Source of the DNA: Phycisphaeraceae bacterium
Lineage (GTDB): Bacteria > Planctomycetota > Phycisphaerae > Phycisphaerales > Phycisphaeraceae
Direction of reading: 5' to 3'
Assembly: GCA_020851465.1 (NCBI GenBank)
Contig: JADZCR010000006.1
Coordinates: forward strand, 558,001 to 622,000
Length of the DNA: 64,000 bases
This document shows, piece after piece, positions 43,543-53,150 of the stretch (within the stretch, counting starts at the first letter, position 1; every line of letters begins with the position of its first letter). The position numbers and the translations under genes were made by a program. The notes beneath the pieces are model-generated. The model was not told the DNA's origin. It searched no databases and saw nothing but the letters and a program-made list of their open reading frames with translations.

Positions 43543-45741
43543 TCAACCTACGTCCACAAGCCCGATAGCGTTACCGTGTTCCTTCATTAGAACCTTGCGT
43601 AGTTTTTCCCACACCGGCTCATGGAGAGTCGGGGCAGCCTCCACAATTTTCGCCGCGTCATGTCGAGCCAGGTTCATTAGATCCATGTCGTCGGGAAGTT
43701 TTGCGACTCGTAGATCCATTGAGCCATGCTGTTCGGTACCAAATAACTTGCCCATGCCACGGATCATAAAATCCTGCTCTGCTATCTTGAAGCCGTCGGT
43801 GGTTTCTGAGATGGCCTTCATCCGCAGGACGGCATCGTCAGTCTTTGCGTCTGCGATGAAAACACACAGTGCCTTACGACCACCGCTACCTCGCCCCACA
43901 CGGCCACGCAGTTGATGAAGCTGCGCCAATCCGAATCGCTCAGCGTGCTCGATAACCATCAGATTCGCATTCGGTACATCCACCCCAACTTCGATTACCG
44001 TCGTTGCTACTAATACATCGATCTTGCCTGCACGGAATCGATCCATAATCGACTCGCGAACATCATGCTTCATCCGCCCATGAACCGCAGCTACACGATA
44101 CTGGCTGAAATACTTGTCCTGTATATTTTTTGCGTGTGTGGCAACACTCTTAAGTTGAACAGCGGATTCCTTACCCGATGCGTCGATCGTAGGCACAACT
44201 ACGTAAGCCTGTTCTCCTTTGAGCAATCGCTCACTGATGTAGCGATAGACCGTGTCCGCCTTATCTTGTGCAACAACCCGTGAGGTAATCGATTGGCGGC
44301 CGGGGAGTAATCCATGAATCGTCGAGATATCGAGATCACCAAATATCGTCAGGCTGAGAGTGCGCGGTATTGGTGTCGCAGTCATCACCAGATAATGCGG
44401 GGAAGGATTTTTTGCTGCCAACTGCGGTTTCACGGCATTTGGAGAAGCCGCCGATAAAAACGGATAGTCTCCTTTCGCGTTATCCGCGGCTCTACTTCGA
44501 AACGTTGCGCGTTGCATCACACCGAAGCGGTGCTGTTCATCCACCACCACCACAGCGAGATCGTTAAACCTGATTGTCTCCGTAAGCAGTGCCTGTGTTC
44601 CGATCACAATTTCCGTCATGCCCGCTTCAATATCTGCCTCGATCTTATTTCGTGCTGCCCCTGCTAATCGACTGCTGGTTAGCAGCGAAATTTGCACATT
44701 TGACCCTTTGAGCATTTGCGAAATTGAGCGAAAGTGTTGCTCCGCGAGCAATTCTGTAGGAGCCATTAATGCCCCCTGTTTCCGATTGGCAACGGCCAGT
44801 AGCAGTGCGTATAACGCAACCGCCGTTTTGCCCGCGCCAACATCTCCCTGGAGCAGGCGATTCATTGGTTTACTTTGTTTTAAGTCGGCAGCGATCTCGT
44901 TGATCGCCTTTTCCTGAGATGAGGTAAGCGGAAATGGGAATCGTTTACGAATATGCTCATCGATAGCTAGCGACCATCTCAGCGGCGGCGCAATCATCGC
45001 CGTACGATAATGATGCCGTCGCAGGGCAATACCCACTTGCAGGATAAGTAGTTCGTTATATGCCAGTCTCCGCCGCGCTGCGCCGAATTCCTCTTCATTC
45101 TTTGGTTGATGGGCCATGCGGAACGCCTCCGCTAACTCCGGCATTGCGTGCTTCGCTACGAAGTCCGCAGGCAAAGGATCCACAATCTGAGTCAAAATAT
45201 CTGAGAGCAGCGAAGTAATTAGCGCCTCAATTTTCGAGCTAGGAAGGTCTTCAGTAGCGGGATACACCGGACGAAGTCGCTCTACTTTCGCGGGTGTAGC
45301 ATTGGTTTCATCGAGAGGCTCCCACTTAGGGTTAGCCATTTGAGGATAGCCGTTGAAGACCTTCACTTTCCCCTGCACACGGATAAGCATTCCAGGGTGG
45401 AGCTTTTCACGAAGGTAGTTGGCATTAAACCAGACAAGATCCAACCGGGACTGATGATCCTGAAGAGTCGCCTGAAATCGCCCGCTTTTTCGACCTGGAA
45501 TCAGACGAGTATTGACAATGGTGCCACGTGTCGATCCGATACCATCCATTGGCAAGTCAGAGATCGTGCCCTCGCTAGACTCAAACTCATATCTGCTAGG
45601 TAGATGACGAAGGAGATCGAGTACAGAATGAATACCCAGTCTCTTGAGTATTTCTGCGCGTCGTGTACCCACTCCCCGAAGTTGCCTCACCGGTGTGGAG
45701 AGTCGTAAAGGTTCAACAGCAGCCGAGGTGGTACTTTCCAT
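43543..45741 (-). CDS. recG: ATP-dependent DNA helicase RecG
   Basis: Remodels stalled replication forks and branched DNA. The 732-residue length is typical. The N-terminal region has the helix-hairpin-like RGVGTRRAEILKRLG (about 22-36) and the OB-fold wedge domain (about 65-160, with FQATLQDHQSRLDLVWFN). Helicase motifs are intact: Walker A GDVGAGKT at 299-306, MAPTELLAEQH, DEQHRFG near 402 (the RecG-specific DExH motif), MTATPIPRTLS, and LRGRVGRGS. The gene follows the pseudouridine synthase on the same strand after 107 bp. Start is the ATG at 45741. Confidence 0.97.
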   Translation of the reverse strand: MESTTSAAVEPLRLSTPVRQLRGVGTRRAEILKRLGIHSVLDLLRHLPSRYEFESSEGTISDLPMDGIGSTRGTIVNTRLIPGRKSGRFQATLQDHQSRLDLVWFNANYLREKLHPGMLIRVQGKVKVFNGYPQMANPKWEPLDETNATPAKVERLRPVYPATEDLPSSKIEALITSLLSDILTQIVDPLPADFVAKHAMPELAEAFRMAHQPKNEEEFGAARRRLAYNELLILQVGIALRRHHYRTAMIAPPLRWSLAIDEHIRKRFPFPLTSSQEKAINEIAADLKQSKPMNRLLQGDVGAGKTAVALYALLLAVANRKQGALMAPTELLAEQHFRSISQMLKGSNVQISLLTSSRLAGAARNKIEADIEAGMTEIVIGTQALLTETIRFNDLAVVVVDEQHRFGVMQRATFRSRAADNAKGDYPFLSAASPNAVKPQLAAKNPSPHYLVMTATPIPRTLSLTIFGDLDISTIHGLLPGRQSITSRVVAQDKADTVYRYISERLLKGEQAYVVVPTIDASGKESAVQLKSVATHAKNIQDKYFSQYRVAAVHGRMKHDVRESIMDRFRAGKIDVLVATTVIEVGVDVPNANLMVIEHAERFGLAQLHQLRGRVGRGSGGRKALCVFIADAKTDDAVLRMKAISETTDGFKIAEQDFMIRGMGKLFGTEQHGSMDLRVAKLPDDMDLMNLARHDAAKIVEAAPTLHEPVWEKLRKVLMKEHGNAIGLVDVG

Positions 45742-45848
45742 AGGATGATCGCATCGGGAAAGGCTTGATCACCAAGTCGCCGTAGTTGGAATCATTCCGA
45801 TCAGTCCCGTTAACGATAGGCTGAATTTTCTACTTCGCTACACGCTGC

Positions 45849-46763
45849 TCACCGAAACTCAAACTCTTTAGGCAGTGGTGCCTCTCCGAATATATCTCCA
45901 ACAGCCAATGAGAATGCGTGCAGCATTAGGCGGCTATGCGGTGCAGCAGTACCACCATAAACCAAATCTCCGATTACAGGGTGCCCCATTGATGCAAACA
46001 TAACTCGGATTTGATGAAGAAATCCAGTTCCAAGACTGATTTCAACATGCGTGGTGTCTTCTGATGAATTCAGTGCTTTCCACTGAAGATCGCACTCACG
46101 GGAACCCGGCGGCTGATCGATTGTTCCATCAGTGGATACGCGCACCCTTGCAGGTTTATGTTGAGCAACGTAAAGCCACACCTTTTCTGTACCCCCACCA
46201 ACCATTTTGCCTCCAACGACCGCGCGATAGATCTTGCGTGTGGTGTGGGTTTCAAACGCCCGTCGTAGTTCTCTCCATCGCTCATGGCGAAGAGCAAACA
46301 GCACCACGCCGGATGTTTCGATGTCGAGCCGATGAACAACACCACTTCGCAGACCAGCCTCACCAACACCTTGAATTTGCGGATACCGTGCTACCACCGC
46401 GTTGAGTAACGTGCCGACTTCACCCTCCTTGAGTGGATGAACTGGCACCTCAACAGGCTTATTGACAATGAGCCAGTCTTTGCCCTGAGCAACAATAGCC
46501 AAGGGTGTATTTGGTTCTGGGATTACTGAGATATCCGATGGCGGAGTAAAGGATTCGATCTCCACACTCGAACCTACTGAAAGTCTATCTCCCTTATTTT
46601 TTTCGTTTACACACCGACCATCAATGATGACCACCCGCCTTTGGAGAAGATGCCTTGCCTGAATGCGCGACAAACCAAGCTTTTCGCCAATGAACAGATC
46701 GAGTCGGATACCCCCCTGCTCAGTGGTTACCGAGAAAACATAGTTTTGCGATGATGCGGCCAC
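45849..46763 (-). CDS. RluD-type 23S rRNA pseudouridine synthase
   Basis: A 304-residue enzyme with an N-terminal S4 RNA-binding domain (about 15-75, GIRLDLFIGEKLGLSRIQARHLLQ) and a pseudouridine synthase domain. The catalytic block is HRLDIETSGVVLFA at 144-157 with the nucleophile Asp147. LIVNKPVEVPVHP and the C-terminal LHQIRVMFASMGHPVIGDLVYGG are standard. It belongs to the RluA/RluC/RluD group; which rRNA site it modifies is not visible. The start is a GTG at 46763. The gap to the divergent typA is 250 bp. Confidence 0.94.
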   Translation of the reverse strand: MAASSQNYVFSVTTEQGGIRLDLFIGEKLGLSRIQARHLLQRRVVIIDGRCVNEKNKGDRLSVGSSVEIESFTPPSDISVIPEPNTPLAIVAQGKDWLIVNKPVEVPVHPLKEGEVGTLLNAVVARYPQIQGVGEAGLRSGVVHRLDIETSGVVLFALRHERWRELRRAFETHTTRKIYRAVVGGKMVGGGTEKVWLYVAQHKPARVRVSTDGTIDQPPGSRECDLQWKALNSSEDTTHVEISLGTGFLHQIRVMFASMGHPVIGDLVYGGTAAPHSRLMLHAFSLAVGDIFGEAPLPKEFEFR

Positions 46764-46934
46764 TGTGGGAGTTTAACGATGAACACGTATCAAACGTGGA
46801 GATTGGCAAAGGACCTCGTTCAAAACCTTCGTGAGCGGCTGGCGGCAGCAGACAGAACGCCTGAGTAACTTATCCACTACTCGACCCATCGTGTAGCAGA
46901 CGGGGAGATGTTTTTACACGAGTAATGCTCACAT

Positions 46935-46963
46935 ATGCATTCGATGATAAAATGCATTACAAT
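46935..46963 (+). promoter_or_regulatory. Inverted repeat beside a possible typA -10 element
   Basis: ATGCATT (46935-46941) and AATGCAT (46951-46957) form a perfect 7-bp inverted repeat with a 9-bp spacer. TACAAT at 46958-46963, a reasonable -10, abuts it, 50 bp before the typA start. No good -35 is visible, so activation by a protein bound to the repeat is an option. Confidence 0.3.
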
Positions 46964-47013
46964 ACGGGGCTTCATTCCTTCTGACCGTTAACACGCTATT
47001 ACATTGAGAGCTT

Positions 47014-48882
47014 ATGCCTGCTGACACGCTTCGAAATGTTGCGATCATTGCTCACGTTGACCATGGGAAAACGACGCTTGTCGATCGCCTGCTTTATCAA
47101 TCGGGTATGTTTCGCGAAGGCGAACTCGACAAACTCGCCGGTGGGCAGCATGGCCTGGTCATGGATTCCAATCCGCTGGAACGAGAACGGGGTATCACCA
47201 TCCTCGCCAAAAATTGTGAGGTTTACTACACCGACGCAAAAGGTACGAAATTCAAAATTAACATCATCGACACCCCTGGCCACGCGGACTTCGGCGGTGA
47301 GGTCGAACGAGTGCTCAAGATGGCAGACGGGGTCTTGCTGCTCGTCGATGCTTTTGAAGGACCAATGCCGCAAACGCGATTCGTACTTCACAAGGCTCTT
47401 GAGAATGGCCTGAGGCCGATTGTCGTCGTCAACAAGGTTGACCGCCCTGATGCTCGACCTGAACATGTCGTCAACGAAGTATTCGACCTTCTGGTTGAAC
47501 TGGAAGCTGACGATAAAGCACTCGACTTCCCGATTATTTATTGTTCAGGACGGGAAGGCTGGGCGACAACTGATCTCTCAATCAAAACGACAAATCTTAA
47601 AGATATTTTCGAAGCCATCATTACGCACGTTCCCGCCCCGAAAATGGACAATGCTGCTCCACTCCAGATGCTGGCGGTCACATTGGATTATTCCGATTAC
47701 GTTGGGCGAATTGCAATCGGTCGTGTAATGGCTGGTACGCTTCACAAAGGTGATAACGTCACGGTTATCAGCCGTAACGGTGGACAGACACGACAACGAG
47801 CCCAACAGCTCTACCAATTTGAAGGACTCGGACGACGCGAAGTAGATGTTGTCGAGGCAGGCGATATCTGCGCAGTGGTCGGGTTGGATCCTATTGACAT
47901 CGGCGACACAATTGCCGATGCGGACAATCCGATTGCACTACCATCGATCGAAATCGACGCTCCAACGCTCACGATGAGTTTTCGTGTAAACGATGGGCCG
48001 TTTGCCGGCCAGGAAGGTGACTTTGTCACAACGCGACAGATCAAGGAGCGGCTTGAAAAGGAATTGCAAAGCAACGTCGCTATGCGTGTGGATTTTTCCG
48101 CAGTAGAAGAATTCAAAGTTTCAGGCCGCGGTTTGATGCACCTGGGTATTCTGCTGGAAAACATGCGTCGCGAGGGTTATGAGCTGACGGCAGGCAAACC
48201 TCAGGTGATTTTCCGAGATCATCATGGCACAAAACAGGAGCCGATCGAACTTCTAGTGATAGATTGTCCCGCTGACTGCCAGAACTCCGTGATGGCATTG
48301 GTCGGCGAGCGACGCGCTGAACTGGTCAAAATGGACGCCAAAAGTGGAGCAGCCGGTTTTGTACACATGGAATTCACCATTCCCGCTCGTGGGTTGATCG
48401 GATTGCGTAGCCGTATGCTCACTGCGACACAAGGCCGTGCCGTGATGCACCACGTCTTTGAGGATTATGAAAATATGCGAGGTTCCGTTCCTCAGCGCCA
48501 AGCGGGAGTAATGGTCGCCACCGAAACCGGGCGTGTTACAGCTTACGCACTAGATGGACTATACGACCGTGGTTTCTTTTTCGTTAAGCCTGGCGAGCAG
48601 GTCTATGAGGGACAAATTGTCGGGGAGCATTGCAAAGACAATGACATCACCGTGAACGTCGTAAAGATGAAGCCGATGTCAAATATGCGCACTACAAGCA
48701 AAGATGAAGCTGCGAAGATCCGCCCGGCTCGTGAGATTTCTTTGGAATCCGCCCTGGAGTACATCCAGGAGGACGAAATCGTGGAAATTACGCCAAAAGC
48801 TGTCCGGATGCGCAAGCGAAAGCTGAAAGAAGCTGACCGTAAGCGTGAGATTCGAGCAGCAACCGCGGCGACGGCGGGCTAA
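47014..48882 (+). CDS. typA: Translational GTPase TypA/BipA
   Basis: A ribosome-associated GTPase of 622 residues, the usual length, needed for ribosome assembly or stress growth. GTP-binding motifs are complete: G1 AHVDHGKTT (13-21), G2 within ERERGITI, G3 [15 protein letters not shown]4 NKVD and G5 SGREG (CSGREGWA). Domain II follows, then the EF-G-like domain III/V with [22 protein letters not shown] and a C-terminal BipA-specific domain containing [15 protein letters not shown] and ending in a basic [14 protein letters not shown] tail. Start is the ATG at 47014. Confidence 0.97.
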   Translation: MPADTLRNVAIIAHVDHGKTTLVDRLLYQSGMFREGELDKLAGGQHGLVMDSNPLERERGITILAKNCEVYYTDAKGTKFKINIIDTPGHADFGGEVERVLKMADGVLLLVDAFEGPMPQTRFVLHKALENGLRPIVVVNKVDRPDARPEHVVNEVFDLLVELEADDKALDFPIIYCSGREGWATTDLSIKTTNLKDIFEAIITHVPAPKMDNAAPLQMLAVTLDYSDYVGRIAIGRVMAGTLHKGDNVTVISRNGGQTRQRAQQLYQFEGLGRREVDVVEAGDICAVVGLDPIDIGDTIADADNPIALPSIEIDAPTLTMSFRVNDGPFAGQEGDFVTTRQIKERLEKELQSNVAMRVDFSAVEEFKVSGRGLMHLGILLENMRREGYELTAGKPQVIFRDHHGTKQEPIELLVIDCPADCQNSVMALVGERRAELVKMDAKSGAAGFVHMEFTIPARGLIGLRSRMLTATQGRAVMHHVFEDYENMRGSVPQRQAGVMVATETGRVTAYALDGLYDRGFFFVKPGEQVYEGQIVGEHCKDNDITVNVVKMKPMSNMRTTSKDEAAKIRPAREISLESALEYIQEDEIVEITPKAVRMRKRKLKEADRKREIRAATAATAG

Positions 48883-48925
48883 GACGACTTAAATGTAATG
48901 CCGTCATCGATTGCTAGGCGTCTTA
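48880..48925 (+). terminator. Possible terminator after typA
   Basis: TAAGACG (48880-48886, overlapping the stop codon) pairs with CGTCTTA (48919-48925) across a 32-nt loop, followed by a short T-rich stretch. The long loop makes this a weak candidate. Confidence 0.25.
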
Positions 48926-48992
48926 TCTTTTGCTCAATATAAACGCCTGACTGTGTCGGGTAAAAGCTGTGATCTTTAATATGAGGCTTCCG

Positions 48993-50528
48993 ATGCGCCA
49001 CCTCTCTTGCTTATTGGCAATGGTTATTGCTGTTACTCTTTCGTATTCCGTTCGAGCTGACCTCACATTACCCGCCTATTACTCCGACCACATGGTGCTT
49101 CAGCGTGAGATAACGCTGACCATTTGGGGTAAAGCTAACGCGGGCGAGGAGGTTATTGTTTCAATCAACGGGCAAACTATAAAAGGCACCACGAAACCTG
49201 ATGGGGAGTTCATCGTTGAACTGTCACCACTCAAAGCTGGTGGCCCGTACACGCTCACGATCGAGACAGGTGACAGTAAGAAAACTTTCAACGATGTGCT
49301 TGTTGGAGATGTGTGGGTTTGTTCCGGCCAGTCGAATATGTGGTGGCCACTCCATGAAACGCAAGACGGCCCGACAGAGCTTCAAAAAGCAGAGCACCCG
49401 CAAATACGGCTTATCACGATCGCCTCAACGATTGTGCCTCAAAATCCGTTGACTATGAAAACAAAATGGGTTGTCTGCAACGGCGACACAGCCAGGAACT
49501 TTTCCGCGGTCGGTTACTACTTTGCACGTGAACTCCAAAAAACGATCCATATCCCTATCGGCCTTGTGAATGCGTCATACGGAGGAACACCGGCTGAAGC
49601 ATGGACAAGTAAATGGGCTTTTGACAGGTACTCAGATGAACTAAAACCGATCCTTGATGCATGGGATGCTTCAGATGCGAAATACGATGCATGGATCAAG
49701 CAAGCTGAGGAATTAAAGCAAACAGGCCAGGCAATACCCACACAGCCAGCTCCGCCATCTGATCCTCGCACTTCAGCCAATCGACCAATGGTGTTATTCA
49801 ATTCCATGATCGCTCCGATTACAAGAATGCCGATCAAAGGTGTTATCTGGTATCAGGGTGAGTCCAATACTGGCCAAGCATGGCGATACCGCTTCCTTTT
49901 TCCAGCACTGATTAAGGATTGGCGGAACGCCTGGAGCCAGGGAGACACCCCATTTCTCTGGGTACAACTGGCAGCATTTGGCGAGCCGACTGAAGACCCC
50001 GGCGTACCGAGCGCATGGGCGGAACTGCGCGAAGCGCAGAGTATGACGCTGAGACTGCCTAATACAGGCATGGCGACCGCGATCGACATAGGTGATGCGA
50101 AAGATATTCATCCTCGCAACAAGCTCGAAGTTGGTCGCCGACTTTCTCTGGTAGCACGTAAGCGGATATACGGAGAGGAAGATTTAGTCGCGTCAGGGCC
50201 TGCATGGGATCTCGGAGCCTATACGGTCGAAGATGGTGCTATCCGACTGAAATTTACCAACGTTAAAGATGGTCTTGTAACGCGCGATGGCGGACCTGTA
50301 ACAGGGTTCGCAATCGCTGGGAAGGACAAAAATTGGTACTGGGCGGACGCTGTCATCGACAGCGTCAATACGGTGAAAATATCTAGTTCACAGGTTCCCA
50401 AGCCCTTTGTCGTACGGTATTCCTGGGGGCAGAATCCGAAAGGCAATCTAATGAATAAAGCCGGATTACCCGCCTTGCCGTTCCGTACAGATGAATGGGA
50501 CGGTATCACAAAACCCAAAGACAAGTAG
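48993..50528 (+). CDS. Sialate O-acetylesterase-like SGNH hydrolase
   Basis: About 511 residues from the ATG at 48993, which has GAGG 7 nt upstream and leads directly into a signal peptide (HLSCLLAMVIAVTLSYSVRA). An N-terminal beta-domain (DHMVLQREITLTIWGKANAGEEV) precedes the SGNH esterase. The nucleophile block is VCSGQSNMWWPL, the second block is GVIWYQGESN (oxyanion/Glu), and the Asp-x-x-His pair is DIHPRNKLEVGRRL. Family members remove O-acetyl groups from sialic acid or from plant and algal polysaccharides such as pectin. The protein should be periplasmic or secreted. It is likely part of the polysaccharide-degrading capacity seen elsewhere in the window. Confidence 0.92.
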   Translation: MRHLSCLLAMVIAVTLSYSVRADLTLPAYYSDHMVLQREITLTIWGKANAGEEVIVSINGQTIKGTTKPDGEFIVELSPLKAGGPYTLTIETGDSKKTFNDVLVGDVWVCSGQSNMWWPLHETQDGPTELQKAEHPQIRLITIASTIVPQNPLTMKTKWVVCNGDTARNFSAVGYYFARELQKTIHIPIGLVNASYGGTPAEAWTSKWAFDRYSDELKPILDAWDASDAKYDAWIKQAEELKQTGQAIPTQPAPPSDPRTSANRPMVLFNSMIAPITRMPIKGVIWYQGESNTGQAWRYRFLFPALIKDWRNAWSQGDTPFLWVQLAAFGEPTEDPGVPSAWAELREAQSMTLRLPNTGMATAIDIGDAKDIHPRNKLEVGRRLSLVARKRIYGEEDLVASGPAWDLGAYTVEDGAIRLKFTNVKDGLVTRDGGPVTGFAIAGKDKNWYWADAVIDSVNTVKISSSQVPKPFVVRYSWGQNPKGNLMNKAGLPALPFRTDEWDGITKPKDK

Positions 50529-50633
50529 CTAGTAAGCTAGCCGGCAGAGATGTATTTCTGGATCGACAAAGTTCAGTACGTATCTCATCATTACGCAACG
50601 TCTGTAATTTCATCACGAATAATCCTCATTTAA

Positions 50634-50662
50634 TTGACGCTTCCACGGAGCGGTTCTATCCT
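50634..50662 (+). promoter_or_regulatory. Sigma-70-type promoter candidate for hpf-ptsN-HPr
   Basis: TTGACG (50634-50639) and TATCCT (50657-50662) are exactly 17 bp apart. Transcription would start near 50669, giving an 85-nt leader before hpf. This is the best -35/-10 pair I found in the window. Confidence 0.5.
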
Positions 50663-50754
50663 ACGGAGAGATTGAGTACCCTCTATGGATTAGCGAGGTA
50701 AGACTTCAGGGCAGAATTGCAGAGATACCACCAAGCCCCGACTGGAGTGCGGAT

Positions 50755-51072
50755 ATGGAAATCACCGTCAGTGGTCGACACATTGAAATTACGCCAGCCA
50801 TCAGGCAGTATGCCACCGAAAAAGTTGGCAAGCTTCCACGATATTTTGATCGAGTTCAGCAGATCTCAATTGTCGCTGACAAGCAGGATAACCATACGTT
50901 TAATGTCGAGATCATTGTCGACGCCGAAGGGCACGATCGCTTTGTCGGCAGGAGCACCGGCCCTGATCTCTACGCAGGAATCGACGCTTGCGTGGATAAA
51001 CTCGAACGGCAATTGACCGATCACAAAGAGAAGACTCGCCGTCGGATGGGAAAAACTTCGATGTCAGGTTGA
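50755..51072 (+). CDS. hpf: Ribosome hibernation promoting factor (short form)
   Basis: A 105-residue protein of the HPF/RaiA family that binds the decoding centre of idle ribosomes. The family pattern is MEITVSGRHIEITPAIRQYATEKVGKL at the N-terminus, and DLYAGIDACVDKLERQLTDHKEK at the C-terminus with the basic KEKTRRR. It lacks the C-terminal dimerisation domain of long HPF, so it would either inactivate monomers or need a partner for 100S formation. The gene heads a cluster with the PtsN-like and HPr genes; a promoter candidate lies 93 bp upstream. Confidence 0.94.
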   Translation: MEITVSGRHIEITPAIRQYATEKVGKLPRYFDRVQQISIVADKQDNHTFNVEIIVDAEGHDRFVGRSTGPDLYAGIDACVDKLERQLTDHKEKTRRRMGKTSMSG

Positions 51073-51139
51073 TTTAGCGGATTGATTATTTCTTACGTTG
51101 TGTCCTCAGATAACGCATGAATGCTAGTAGGAATGTTCC

Positions 51140-51613
51140 ATGAAGCTGATGGATTTTGTTGTGGAAGAAGCCATCGTCGCCGACCTGAAAGGGTCTCAGC
51201 GAGATGACGTCATCAAAGAACTCGTTGATGTCCTGGTCGCATCGGGGGCTGCACCCAAGGCTGTACGCGAAGAGTTAATCAAGTTGATCCTCGACCGTGA
51301 AAAGCACGGATCAACGGGTTTCGGTAAAGGCGTGGCTGTCCCGCACGTAAAGCATGACAAGATCAAACATATGGCCGCAGCTATCGGAGTCAGCAGTCAA
51401 GGGGTCGATTTCAACGCACTTGATAAAGCACCGGTCTTCAGCATCGTACTATTGCTGTCACCCAAAGATAAAGCTGCTGACCATCTTCACGCCATGGAAA
51501 GTATCTTTTCAAATCTTCAAAAAGATACGTTTCGGAGGTTCCTAAGGCAGGCTTCCACCGTGCAGGAAGTAAAGGAACTCCTTCAAGAAGCCGATGCACA
51601 ACAGTTGCATTAA
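51140..51613 (+). CDS. PTS EIIA component, PtsN-like
   Basis: A 157-residue phosphocarrier of the EIIA-fructose/nitrogen type. The phosphorylated His lies at 69 in GVAVPHVKHDK, preceded by the conserved E-x-x-G-S-T-G-F-G-K-G. The remainder (GVSSQGVDFNALDKAPVFSIVLLLSP, DHLHAMESIFSNL) is standard. As no EIIB/EIIC sugar permease is adjacent, it is probably regulatory, receiving phosphate from the HPr encoded 137 bp downstream. The gene follows hpf by 67 bp. The upstream ATG at 51140 starts directly with MKLMDFVVEEAI, the usual N-terminus. Confidence 0.93.
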   Translation: MKLMDFVVEEAIVADLKGSQRDDVIKELVDVLVASGAAPKAVREELIKLILDREKHGSTGFGKGVAVPHVKHDKIKHMAAAIGVSSQGVDFNALDKAPVFSIVLLLSPKDKAADHLHAMESIFSNLQKDTFRRFLRQASTVQEVKELLQEADAQQLH

Positions 51614-51750
51614 TAACAGGGTTTCTTTTCCTTCTATTTGACATGAAAGAAGCTGAGTGTGGGGTACTACGAGGGAACTGCGATGCCGTTCAGGAGTACC
51701 CTGCTTCCGACTCTCGCGACGAAAAACGAGAGATGGGTGCCGAGGCATTG

Positions 51751-52035
51751 ATGGACTCGACGGAACAAACGATGCAAGCGCAGGTAATCATCCAGAACAA
51801 ACTCGGCCTCCATGCGCGGCCGGCGATGTCCTTCGTCGACATCGCTAACAGCTTTAATAGTCAAATCACGGTCAAAAAGGGGGAACAGGCTGTCGACGGC
51901 AAAAGCATCATGCAAATGATGCTGCTCGCTGCGACTCAAGGTACGCAACTTCTGATTCAGGCGACGGGGCCGGACGCGGCAGCAGCGATCAACGCGCTCT
52001 GCGAACTAATTAATCGCAAATTTGACGAAGAATAA
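51751..52035 (+). CDS. Phosphocarrier protein HPr
   Basis: About 94 residues from the ATG at 51751, with GAGG 5 nt upstream; the frame is open further back, but the extension is not HPr-like. The active-site His is at 21 in GLHARPAMSF. The regulatory Ser is at 52 in DGKSIMQMMLL, so phosphorylation by an HPr kinase is possible, although no hprK gene is nearby. It should carry phosphate from enzyme I to EIIA. Enzyme I is also absent from the window. Confidence 0.94.
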   Translation: MDSTEQTMQAQVIIQNKLGLHARPAMSFVDIANSFNSQITVKKGEQAVDGKSIMQMMLLAATQGTQLLIQATGPDAAAAINALCELINRKFDEE

Positions 52036-52105
52036 ATTTGCCTGATTCTTGCCACACTGATTCATGAATGACCGGACCAGTTGCTTGGGGGCACAACATT
52101 CGTGC

Positions 52106-53092
52106 TCAACCGGCTTGTCTTTTATCCGAATGATCTGTTGGAGCAGGGACACCAGAGTCCATTAACACACCTGTCCCTTCAGTTGCCGATTTTCTTCCCG
52201 TGATGCTGTGGTATAGAGCCATCGTCGGTGCGGATAATGCGTAAAGCACGAACACCGCTGCCAGTGACTCTCTATATCGGATCGTCATGATTAGCAGCAC
52301 AATTACGTATTTGCCAATTCGAGTGATCGTCGCGCGTCCGCGGAGATAACGATTAACAAGGTGTACGTAGCGCCATCGGCTAACCATTGCAAATGCAACA
52401 AGAAGCATAATCAATACCATCGCGATCGACGTGATATTGAGATAAGTCGGCGTGTCGAATGGCACTCCCTCCACCGGAGGATGAGTTTTGAAATATTTCG
52501 CCAGATGGAGTTGATGCAGCAACACGAGACTGGCAACAGTACCCGCAGCGCCGGGTGATGGAAGCCCCTTGAAACTACCGTGGTCCGCCTCAGTTGGCTT
52601 ATGGAGGTCTGCGTTAAATCGTGCGAGTCGCAGTGCAGCACATGAAACATAAATGCACGCAACAACCAATGCGAAGCGATCGAAGATCATATCTTTCGAT
52701 GTATCGCCGACGAATGGAGCGTTTACAGCAACGAGTTGTACTGCCATAAACGCAGGTGCTGCACCAAATGTGAGCATATCAGCCATCGAGTCGAGCTGAG
52801 CACCGAGGTTACTGGTGCTCCGCGTCATGCGAGCAACGCTTCCGTCGAGACCGTCCATCACCATACCAACAAAGACCATGGCTGCGGCATAGGTGAGCCA
52901 CCGCCCCTCCCCGCCGGAGGACATCCGACTAGCAAAAAAAATAGAAAGAAACCCTGCGATTACGTTTGCAAGTGTGAAGAGCGTTGGCAGGACAGATACC
53001 GTTCGTCTCGCAGTACGGCGACGCATCGCACGCACGTTATCCGGTCCACGTTTTTCGGACCCGTTCTCTGATTTCTCCAGACGGTGTGCCAT
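52106..53092 (-). CDS. pssA: CDP-diacylglycerol-serine O-phosphatidyltransferase
   Basis: Joins CDP-diacylglycerol and serine to form phosphatidylserine in the membrane. The CDP-alcohol phosphotransferase signature is complete, DGLDGSVARMTRSTSNLGAQLDSMAD, with the D-x-x-D-G-x-x-A-R, Gly and D-x-x-x-D spacing correct. An N-terminal basic tail (1-30) precedes the first helix (VLPTLFTLANVIAGFLSIFF). About six to eight helices follow. At 328 residues it is longer than many bacterial type II enzymes because of C-terminal helices and a polar tail. No psd gene is adjacent. It is divergent from the DUF2752 gene. Confidence 0.94.
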   Translation of the reverse strand: MAHRLEKSENGSEKRGPDNVRAMRRRTARRTVSVLPTLFTLANVIAGFLSIFFASRMSSGGEGRWLTYAAAMVFVGMVMDGLDGSVARMTRSTSNLGAQLDSMADMLTFGAAPAFMAVQLVAVNAPFVGDTSKDMIFDRFALVVACIYVSCAALRLARFNADLHKPTEADHGSFKGLPSPGAAGTVASLVLLHQLHLAKYFKTHPPVEGVPFDTPTYLNITSIAMVLIMLLVAFAMVSRWRYVHLVNRYLRGRATITRIGKYVIVLLIMTIRYRESLAAVFVLYALSAPTMALYHSITGRKSATEGTGVLMDSGVPAPTDHSDKRQAG

Positions 53093-53150
53093 TACTCAAA
53101 TGATAACCCTTATTTTGCCATCATTTCTCCCACAGCGTAACCTAGTACAA

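Noticed and set aside
46779..46868. 29-codon frame with a GGGAG 7 nt upstream, between the pseudouridine synthase and typA genes
   Set aside because: Placement and ribosome site are acceptable, but the peptide has no pattern, and short frames of this kind occur by chance. Kept only as a possible leader peptide.
50528..50541. GCTAG/CTAGC hairpin at the stop of the esterase gene
   Set aside because: Five pairs only with no T-tract; it may be chance.
52893..53150. N-terminal extension of the DUF2752 frame overlapping pssA on the other strand
   Set aside because: The extension lies antisense to the conserved start of pssA and is Arg-rich, unlike the DUF2752 protein; an inner ATG is more credible.
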